Part shown: piece after piece, positions 7,302 to 12,737 of the stretch
Position numbering within the stretch: position 1 is the first letter of the stretch
How the letters are laid out: every line of letters begins with the position of its first letter
Origin: an uncultured Bacilli bacterium
Lineage (GTDB): Bacteria; Bacillota_I; Bacilli_A; RF39; UBA660
Assembly: GCA_947623705.1 (NCBI GenBank)
Contig: CANQHT010000029.1
Span: forward strand, 1-12,737
Length of the DNA stretch: 12,737 bases
Direction of reading: 5' to 3'
Position numbers and translations under genes: made by a program
Notes under the pieces: generated by a model
Databases searched by the model: none
The model's input: the letters and a program-made list of their open reading frames with translations, nothing else
What the model was told of the DNA's origin: nothing

Positions 7302-7313
7302 TTAAGTTAATTT
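7286..7313 (-). terminator. Weak AT-rich terminator at the convergent gene ends
   Basis: On the minus strand AAATTAAC (7313-7306) and GTTAATTT (7297-7290) form an 8-bp stem with an 8-nt loop, followed by seven T overlapping the stem (7292-7286). It would end the glycosyltransferase transcript inside the tail of the radical SAM gene. The stem has a single G-C pair, so strength is doubtful. It could also act on the plus strand. Confidence 0.4.
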
Positions 7314-8253
7314 ATTTCAAATCTTTTTCGGTTTCTTTAACTATATAAATTGGTCTTTTTTTAGTTTCTAAATAAGTCTTAGATAAGTATAATCCCATAA
7401 TTCCCATACAAAATAATTGAATACCACTTACAAATAAAATAATACAAGCAAGAGATGGCCAACCACTTACTGGATCACCAAAGACTAAAGTTTTAACAAT
7501 AACTACAATAACCATAATAAACGCAATTAAGCAAAATAGAATACCCACAAAAACACTGACCGTTAAAGGAGTTGTGGAAAATGCGGTAATTCCATCAATT
7601 GCATAAATAAATAATTTCCAGAAATTCCATTTAGTTGTACCCGCAACTCTTTCAGTATTCTCATATTCTAGCCATTTCGTTTTAAAACCCACAAAACTAA
7701 AAATACCTTTGGAATACCGATTATATTCTTCCATTTCTAATATAGCATCAAGCATTTGTCTTGTAAACAAGCGAAAGTCTCTCGCGCCATCAACCATTTC
7801 TACTTTGGAAAGTTTATTGATGATTTTATAAAACCATTTTGTAAAAGTCTTTCTTAAAAATGAATAACCATTTCTTGATGTCGATTTCGCTGCACAACAA
7901 TCATAATCTTCATTCTCTAGCGTATGAAACATTTCAATTAATAAAGAAGGGGGATCTTGTAAATCAGCATCCATTGTTGCTATATAATCACCTGTAGTAG
8001 CTTTTAATCCCGCATAAATTCCTGCTTCTTTACCAAAGTTTCTTGAAAAAGATAAATATCTCACACTCTTGTCCTTTTTGGCTAAATCTCTTAATATTTC
8101 TAAAGTTTTATCTTTAGAGCCATCATTCACAAAAACAAATTCAAACTTAGCTTCTTTATGCATTTCTTGCACGATTTTTTGCATTTCTTCATAAAATATC
8201 GGTAATGATTCTTCTTCATTATAACAAGGAACGACAATCGAAATCTTTTTCAT
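7312..8253 (-). CDS. GT2-family polyprenyl-phosphate glycosyltransferase (GtrB/CsbB-like)
   Basis: This enzyme transfers a sugar from a nucleotide donor to undecaprenyl phosphate on the inner face of the membrane. The 313 residues are typical for the DPM1-like bacterial group (GtrB, B. subtilis CsbB/YkcC). The GT-A fold shows IVVPCYNEE (6-14), FVNDGSKDKT (41-50), the metal-binding TMDADLQDPP (93-102), and the RDFRLFTR (158-165) and GTTKWNFWKL (205-214) segments. Two C-terminal membrane helices (about 228-257 and 265-292) anchor it. Its ATG overlaps the TGA of the upstream YfhO-GtrA gene by 4 bp (ATGA), with a GAAGG ribosome binding site 9 nt before, so the two are translationally coupled. Which sugar it uses cannot be read; CsbB provides GlcNAc for lipoteichoic acid. 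Confidence 0.93.
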   Translation of the reverse strand: MKKISIVVPCYNEEESLPIFYEEMQKIVQEMHKEAKFEFVFVNDGSKDKTLEILRDLAKKDKSVRYLSFSRNFGKEAGIYAGLKATTGDYIATMDADLQDPPSLLIEMFHTLENEDYDCCAAKSTSRNGYSFLRKTFTKWFYKIINKLSKVEMVDGARDFRLFTRQMLDAILEMEEYNRYSKGIFSFVGFKTKWLEYENTERVAGTTKWNFWKLFIYAIDGITAFSTTPLTVSVFVGILFCLIAFIMVIVVIVKTLVFGDPVSGWPSLACIILFVSGIQLFCMGIMGLYLSKTYLETKKRPIYIVKETEKDLK

Positions 8254-11105
8254 TTTTTACTGCCTTCTTTCTTAAATACAACTAATTTACTCAATATATA
8301 ATTGGTTGCAATTACTAAAAATTGATCAATGACTTTAATTAAACCATCATTAAAATGTAGTAAAGAAACAAAGATAAACATAAAGGCCATATCTAAAATT
8401 AAAGTAACCACTCTTGATTCGCAGAATTTTAAAGCTTCTTGCATAACATTTTTATTTTTACTCGCAAAAACATATTTCCGATTCGTGAAGTAAGCAAAGG
8501 TAACTGCCACTATCCAAGAAATGACATTGGCAATTTGTAATTCTATTTTATCTTGGGCATCTAATATAGTTAGGGTTAAAGCAAAATAAACCCCAAAATT
8601 TACAATCGTTGTTAATACCCCAAAAATTAAATACATTAATATCTCTTTATTTTTCATTATTAATTTATCAATTTGTTTTTTAAACTTTTCATAGATTAAA
8701 ATTGCTATCATACTGCATATACCTAAAAATGAAGTGAGTAAGCCTAAAATTAAACCTGGGGAATGATAAACTATTTTAATTTCGTGACTTCCTTTTGGAA
8801 CTTTAAAACCTAAAAAGGCTAAATTAACTATTTCCGTATCTTGCTCTTTATCATCAACATAAACCCTAAATCCTTTATCATAAGGAATGCTTGTAATAAC
8901 ATAACCATTTTCATCTAAATTAGTTTCACCTGTAATGGTACTATTCTTTTTATTAATTTTTAAATTGTCTAAAGTTTCATATGTATTATCTAAATAATCC
9001 ATTTCATAAACTTCAACATTACTGATTTTATATGTACCTTTTTTAATTCGAATATCTAAACTTTCTAAATTATTTGCAGAGACTACATATTCAAAGTTAT
9101 AATTTTGATTATGATACATCCAATCACTACAAGTAAGTTTATTACGACTACCATTAATGGTTATATAAACATCGCCCTCTTCACAAGTTTGATTGTAAGT
9201 ATTTTTAAAACGAATTAATAGATATTTATTATCAATAATTTCAGGAAGTTCATAAATATATTTAGTATAATCATTTACTTTAAATTCATAAGAATCTTCT
9301 TCTCCAATATCTATTCTTTTAACATGTGATTCATAATCTTTAGTACTTTTACTACTTGTAACCGGATTATTTAATAAATAATCAATATTATATGGATAAT
9401 CTAATTTACTATAATCATCATTATTACCATATTCACTAGTAGCGTATACCATTGGGTAAGCATCTTTATTATAATATAAAGCAAACTTGCCATCTTTCTT
9501 TATTTCTGTATATTTTAAACCGGGAGATTTATTAGAAACAATATATTTAACTCCCATAAAATTATAAAATAATTCATTATTAGTACCTGTTAAAGTAAAG
9601 GCATTCCTACTATTAATATTATTACCAATTAAATTATTATAAAATTCCCAATAATATTTATTATAATTAGAGGAATAAATAGATACGCCATAATAATTCG
9701 GATTATAATATTTATTCGATGTTTCTAAAGGATAATTAAAACTATAAGTTCTATAATATTCCCCATCTGGTATACTATCTATTAAATTTAATACACTTTT
9801 ATTGTTAATATCTTGATACTTTTCCACACTTACATAAGTTTCCCCTAAATTATTATAATAAGCTCGACTAATTAAGATAAGGAGTAATGGTACATAAATA
9901 AATAATTCTTTATGATATTTTTTAAATAAATAGATAGATAATAAACTTATTAAGATATCGCCACATAGGAATAACATTTTTAATTCTTCGCCAGTAACTA
10001 AAATAATAACCATTAAAAATAAACTTATAACACATAATTTTTTTAAATCGAGATTATTTTCTTTGATATTAGTTATTAATCTAGATACACTAAAGATATA
10101 TAAAATACAGAATGGGATTAATACTTTACCGCGAATATATAATAAACCATTTAAAATATACATAAATAAAGGAATAAATGTTAAGATAATAAGAACAAGA
10201 CTTAAGAAAATATCGCCTTTATTTTTTTTCTTTTCTAAAAGTAAACCAAAAGGACATAGTAATAATAAACCACTTAAGCCCATACTAAATGTTTTATAAA
10301 CAACTTCTTCAAAATTGGGAATAAATAAATCTAAATAAGAGAAATTACTTTTTAAAGTTCTTCCCGTTTCTAAAATAATATTAGCTGTTGGTACTAATAA
10401 AATACCCGCCATTAAAATAGGAATAATTATTCTTAAACTTGCTTTTAATAAGTTAATAAAGAATTCTTTTAAATTAAATTTATCTTGATTTAATAAACGA
10501 TAAATACCATAGATAACAATAACCATTAAACCGGGTATACTATAGTAATAATTAACCATTATCATTAAAAATGTACTAAGCATTAATAAGAAAGATTTAT
10601 TTTTTTCAATGTATTTATCGACCCCAATTAAGCTTAAAATTATAAATGGAATATTCCATACAAACATAATATGATGATGAAAATGAAACATTGGGGCTAA
10701 AGTTAAAAAGACAAGGCTTAAAAATAAAGCCGTTTTATTACCACATTTAGTATTTAAAAATTTATAAATTAAGACACCACTTAAAACATATAGAATAATA
10801 CTAGCAATAATAATATAAGTTGTCGTTTTTAAAAATGGTAAGAAATAAGATACTAAAATTACAGGACTTAATAAACCATAATAACTAAAGTTAAAAATAT
10901 TTTGACCTGCTCCCATATTAATAGCTAAATTAGGTAATATATTTTTGGTTTCATAAAAAATATTTCTTAAATAATCCGGAATAATAATATGTTGACTTAT
11001 CCAATCAGTATTGGAACCAAACAAATTATTTTCTCCTAGAAATAAAAATGTTAATAATAAACCATAAATTATAATTATTAAATAATTAATTTTGTTGTTT
11101 TTCAT
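8250..11105 (-). CDS. YfhO-family GT-C glycosyltransferase fused to a C-terminal GtrA-family flippase domain
   Basis: This is a 951-residue membrane protein. Residues 8-415 hold about ten or more hydrophobic helices. The first outer loop carries GSNTDWISQH (30-39), matching the acidic D..SQ motif expected for the YfhO/GT-C catalytic site. Residues about 420-780 form an extracytoplasmic, largely beta domain ending in the YfhO-like 'RVYVDDKEQDTEIV..FLGFKVPKGSHEIKIVYHSPG' pattern (described in parts), followed by a helix (783-805). Residues 820-945 are a GtrA domain: four helices with YFTNRKYVF (872-880) and a terminal LSKLVVFKKE. B. subtilis YfhO moves GlcNAc from the lipid carrier to lipoteichoic acid, and GtrA/GtcA proteins flip the loaded carrier. 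Here both are one polypeptide, followed by the loading enzyme. ATG 11105 has AGGAAG 5 nt upstream. There is no frameshift or internal stop. The acceptor here is unknown. Confidence 0.9.
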   Translation of the reverse strand: MKNNKINYLIIIIYGLLLTFLFLGENNLFGSNTDWISQHIIIPDYLRNIFYETKNILPNLAINMGAGQNIFNFSYYGLLSPVILVSYFLPFLKTTTYIIIASIILYVLSGVLIYKFLNTKCGNKTALFLSLVFLTLAPMFHFHHHIMFVWNIPFIILSLIGVDKYIEKNKSFLLMLSTFLMIMVNYYYSIPGLMVIVIYGIYRLLNQDKFNLKEFFINLLKASLRIIIPILMAGILLVPTANIILETGRTLKSNFSYLDLFIPNFEEVVYKTFSMGLSGLLLLCPFGLLLEKKKNKGDIFLSLVLIILTFIPLFMYILNGLLYIRGKVLIPFCILYIFSVSRLITNIKENNLDLKKLCVISLFLMVIILVTGEELKMLFLCGDILISLLSIYLFKKYHKELFIYVPLLLILISRAYYNNLGETYVSVEKYQDINNKSVLNLIDSIPDGEYYRTYSFNYPLETSNKYYNPNYYGVSIYSSNYNKYYWEFYNNLIGNNINSRNAFTLTGTNNELFYNFMGVKYIVSNKSPGLKYTEIKKDGKFALYYNKDAYPMVYATSEYGNNDDYSKLDYPYNIDYLLNNPVTSSKSTKDYESHVKRIDIGEEDSYEFKVNDYTKYIYELPEIIDNKYLLIRFKNTYNQTCEEGDVYITINGSRNKLTCSDWMYHNQNYNFEYVVSANNLESLDIRIKKGTYKISNVEVYEMDYLDNTYETLDNLKINKKNSTITGETNLDENGYVITSIPYDKGFRVYVDDKEQDTEIVNLAFLGFKVPKGSHEIKIVYHSPGLILGLLTSFLGICSMIAILIYEKFKKQIDKLIMKNKEILMYLIFGVLTTIVNFGVYFALTLTILDAQDKIELQIANVISWIVAVTFAYFTNRKYVFASKNKNVMQEALKFCESRVVTLILDMAFMFIFVSLLHFNDGLIKVIDQFLVIATNYILSKLVVFKKEGSKK

Positions 11106-11111
11106 ATAATC

Positions 11112-11127
11112 TTCCTAACACTAGGAA
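11112..11127. repeat. Perfect palindrome TTCCTA-ACAC-TAGGAA at the yfhO-gtrA start region
   Basis: The 6-bp inverted arms lie just after the -10 and reach into the Shine-Dalgarno. Transcription is predicted to start inside the distal arm (near 11122), so it suits a repressor operator better than an RNA hairpin. Only one copy is seen. Confidence 0.35.
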
Positions 11128-11128
11128 T

Positions 11129-11157
11129 ATTATCGCACGATTAGAATTTGATGTCAA
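11129..11157 (-). promoter_or_regulatory. SigA-type promoter of the glycosylation operon
   Basis: The minus strand reads TTGACA (11157-11152), 17 nt, then GATAAT (11134-11129) with an extended -10 TG (TGCGATAAT). The -35 begins only 8 bp after the stop of the last Rpn fragment, and no terminator separates them, so read-through from the Rpn locus is also possible. Confidence 0.85.
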
Positions 11158-11165
11158 ACTTCCCA

Positions 11166-11408
11166 TTACATATTAACTTTTAAATCTTCAATTTGTTTAA
11201 TACTTAATTTGGTAATTTTAGCAATGGTTTTTACATCCATATTTTCTTTTAGCATTTCTTTGGCAATAGTCATTTGTTCTTGCTTATGACCTTCTTTAAT
11301 TCCTTCTTCTTTTCCACTATCTAAAGCTCTTATTTTAATTTCATCTTCTCTTGATATGGTTCTTACTATTGTGTCATCTGCATTTAGAATATACACTTTT
11401 TCTTTCAC
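11166..11408 (-). CDS. Stand-alone C-terminal Rpn fragment, copy 3 (80 residues from GTG 11408)
   Basis: The sequence corresponds to residues 197-292 of the upstream Rpn protein: KVYILNADDTI, ISREDEIKIRALD, two GxKx repeats (36-43), then a predicted helix-turn-helix-like tail. It has no nuclease domain. GTG 11408 lies too close to AAAGGAAGTGA (11415-11405) for normal initiation; a second in-frame GTG at 11396 is placed better and would give 76 residues. It ends KVNM instead of KVKN. The frame is intact and in phase with the two copies upstream, separated only by TAA codons. Rpn C-terminal products can inhibit the nuclease, so an antitoxin role is possible. The alternative is a non-expressed duplication remnant. 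Confidence 0.5.
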   Translation of the reverse strand: MKEKVYILNADDTIVRTISREDEIKIRALDSGKEEGIKEGHKQEQMTIAKEMLKENMDVKTIAKITKLSIKQIEDLKVNM

Positions 11409-11429
11409 TTCCTTTACTAAATTACTAAT

Positions 11430-11648
11430 TTAATTTTTAACTTTTAAATCTTCAATTTGATCAACACTTAATTTGGTAATCTTAGCGATGGTTTTTATAT
11501 CCATATCTTCTTTTAACATTTCTTTAGCAATTGCTATTTGTTCTTCTTCTTTTCCAATATCTAAGGCTCTTATTTTGATTTCATCTTCTCTTGATATGGT
11601 TCTTATTATTGTGTCATCTGCATTTAGAATATACACTTTATCTTTCAC
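11430..11648 (-). CDS. Stand-alone C-terminal Rpn fragment, copy 2 (72 residues from GTG 11648)
   Basis: This is a second partial copy of the Rpn C-terminus with no nuclease domain. It lacks the GxKx tetrad array entirely: IGKEEEQIAIAKEML joins the two conserved halves. Its end, KITKLSVDQIEDLKVKN, closely follows the full-length protein. AAAGGAAGTGA (11655-11645) precedes two possible GTG starts, at 11648 (too close) and 11636 (11 nt from GGAAG, slightly long). The stop of the full-length gene is 21 bp before GTG 11648 and in the same frame. Differences from the other copies are mostly conservative and the one large indel is a multiple of three, which favours recent duplication or retained coding function. 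Expression is unproven. Confidence 0.5.
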   Translation of the reverse strand: MKDKVYILNADDTIIRTISREDEIKIRALDIGKEEEQIAIAKEMLKEDMDIKTIAKITKLSVDQIEDLKVKN

Positions 11649-11669
11649 TTCCTTTACTAACTTACTAAA

Positions 11670-12548
11670 TTAATTCTTAACTTTTAAATCTTCAACTTGT
11701 TCAACACTTAACTCGGTAATCTTAGCAATGGTTTTTACATCCATGTCTTCTTTTAACATTTTTTTAGCAATAGTCATTTGTTCTTGTTTATGACCTTCTT
11801 TTATTCCTTCGCTAATGCCTTTTTTGATGCCTTTTTTAATGCCTTCTTTAATGCCTTCTTCTTTTCCACTATCTAAGGCTCTTATTTTAATTTCATCTTC
11901 TCTTGATATGGTTCTTACTATTGTGTCATCTGCATTTAGTATATACACTTTATCTTTCACTTCCTTTACTAAATCATCATATTTACTTAAAACCGCTAAT
12001 TCTTTTTTATCCGCCGCTAGCATTACTAAATAAATATGCTTTTTTTCACCTTTGATAATTTTATCATACCAAATTTTCTTATACTCAGCAACATTCACTG
12101 TTATAATATGAAATTTCTTAGAATATAAACGATTATTATCATTTCTTACTTTAAATTCTTGCTTTATCGGATTTTTAAAATTATCATCAAAATTTAAATC
12201 AATATGAATAATTTCTTGAACATTCTTTTTTCCTCTTTGAATATATTGGGAAAATAAAGAAGCATAATAACCTAGATTACGATCCCTTATCAAACTTCCA
12301 AAATTTATATTGATTTCAACATTGATAATCAAATCATCTTTGGTCCTTAAAATAATATCTAGAGTATTAACTTTGGTATCTTTATTATTAACGGGCATTT
12401 CTGTAGTTATATATTTTACTACTTCGACATCTTGCTCTAATATATCTGAAAGAATGGCATTAATAACTCTAGTATCATCTGGATTACAAATAATTGATTT
12501 AAAAATCCGATCATACTTAAGGCTAAAGAACTGAATATCGTTAGTCAT
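11670..12548 (-). CDS. Rpn-family PD-(D/E)XK nuclease (recombination-promoting nuclease / putative transposase)
   Basis: This 292-residue protein of the PDDEXK_2/YhgA (Rpn) type is a DNA endonuclease, now linked to phage defence and toxicity rather than transposition. The N-terminal FSLKYDRIFKSII (8-20) is the family opening. The catalytic core is D64 in TLDII and E78 in NVEIN; N80 stands where the family often has Gln. RDRNLGYYASLFSQY (88-102) and 'IIHIDLNF' follow. The C-terminal part (197-292) has six GIKE-like tetrads (232-255) and a small helical end, AKITELSVEQVEDLK, probably for oligomerisation. ATG 12548 has a strong AAAGGAGG (12562-12555) 6 nt before it. Two C-terminal-only copies follow directly in phase. 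It is probably cytoplasmic. No phage, transposon end or integrase is seen nearby. Confidence 0.9.
   Translation of the reverse strand: MTNDIQFFSLKYDRIFKSIICNPDDTRVINAILSDILEQDVEVVKYITTEMPVNNKDTKVNTLDIILRTKDDLIINVEININFGSLIRDRNLGYYASLFSQYIQRGKKNVQEIIHIDLNFDDNFKNPIKQEFKVRNDNNRLYSKKFHIITVNVAEYKKIWYDKIIKGEKKHIYLVMLAADKKELAVLSKYDDLVKEVKDKVYILNADDTIVRTISREDEIKIRALDSGKEEGIKEGIKKGIKKGISEGIKEGHKQEQMTIAKKMLKEDMDVKTIAKITELSVEQVEDLKVKN
11784..11855 (-). repeat. 12-bp coding minisatellite (six GxKx units)
   Basis: Six 12-bp units encode GIKE, GIKK, GIKK, GISE, GIKE and GHKQ. The downstream copies have none (copy 2) and two (copy 3), so unit number has changed within this one locus. Confidence 0.85.
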
Positions 12549-12737
12549 AATTTTCCTCCTTTCACTTATATTATTCGCGCAATTTATCTGATTTCCTTTT
12601 TTTTGACTTAAATTTCTAAAATTTTTTTACCAAAATAAAAAAAATGATAACTTTATATTAGGGTTCTAGAATTTCTGGTGTGAAGTAAATTTTAACAAAA
12701 CCTAGGTAGAATCTAATAAAAACAGGTATTTTTAATG
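12549..12737 (-). promoter_or_regulatory. Upstream region of the Rpn gene
   Basis: It holds a strong Shine-Dalgarno (AAAGGAGG, 12562-12555) and a possible -10 TAATAT (12573-12568) without a convincing -35. Farther up are long A and T runs and two short palindromes, ACCTAGGT and TTCTAGAA. I see no coding frame and no clear terminator. Confidence 0.3.

Larger units (their letters stand above)
11166..11972 (-). repeat. Three tandem copies of the Rpn 3' segment
   Basis: The unit begins at TTAGTAAAGGAAGTG and runs through the Rpn stop: 11972-11670, 11660-11430 and 11420-11166 (303, 231 and 255 bp). Copies are joined by 9-bp linkers, TTTAGTAAG and ATTAGTAAT, directly after TAA. All three share one reading frame. 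Lengths differ only by multiples of three. Confidence 0.9.

Noticed and set aside
8250..8252. Mycoplasma code (TGA = Trp)
   Set aside because: TGA ends the YfhO-GtrA gene in a standard ATGA overlap and all Trp codons read are TGG.
10063..10299. Plus-strand open frame of 78 codons
   Set aside because: Antisense to the membrane region of the YfhO-GtrA gene; low-complexity product, no initiation signal.
11473..12534. Three plus-strand open frames over the Rpn locus (11473-11673, 11815-12033, 12310-12534)
   Set aside because: They mirror the Rpn repeats in the antisense frame and lack start signals.
11166..12548. Insertion sequence, because the family is often labelled transposase
   Set aside because: No terminal inverted repeats, target duplication or DDE/tyrosine recombinase is seen; Rpn proteins are nucleases.

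Overview
This window comes from a very AT-rich, low-GC Gram-positive bacterium. Gene content and style point to a Bacilli/Mollicutes-related gut-type lineage (for example RF39- or Erysipelotrichales-like), but that placement is inference. The code looks standard: Trp is TGG, and a TGA stop ends the gene at 8250 inside an ATGA overlap, which argues against the Mycoplasma code. I see no rRNA, tRNA, CRISPR array or complete insertion sequence.

Layout. (a) 8-150, minus: a short transcription unit with a strong promoter, two hairpins, a C-rich linker and an intrinsic terminator, probably a small RNA of about 108 nt. (b) 186-3471, minus: housekeeping operon rlmB - sigH-like sigma factor - recG, with rlmB and sigH overlapping by 8 bp. 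(c) 3541-6298, minus: one unrecognised 852-residue solenoid-like protein with acidic 46-residue repeats. It has its own near-consensus promoter and terminator and is flanked by a 15-bp direct repeat, so it looks like an inserted cassette. (d) 6331-7301, plus: a TIGR01212 (YtqA/YhcC) radical SAM enzyme. (e) 7312-11157, minus: a two-gene operon for extracytoplasmic glycosylation, made of a YfhO-type GT-C transferase fused to a GtrA-type flippase, followed by a GtrB/CsbB-type polyprenyl-phosphate glycosyltransferase. (f) 11166-12548, minus: an Rpn/PD-(D/E)XK nuclease gene followed by two tandem in-frame copies of only its C-terminal part.

How the genes may work together. The YfhO-GtrA fusion and the GT2 enzyme form a complete three-component system: a sugar is loaded on undecaprenyl phosphate, flipped, and transferred to a cell-surface acceptor such as lipoteichoic acid. 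The Rpn locus is the most unusual part. Rpn nucleases are known to be restrained by a small C-terminal protein made from an internal start. Here that C-terminal segment exists as two extra stand-alone copies, each keeping the same extended Shine-Dalgarno-like sequence, which suggests an amplified antitoxin. The small RNA carries a CCCCC loop that could pair with the unusual GGGGG ribosome binding site of the 852-residue gene.
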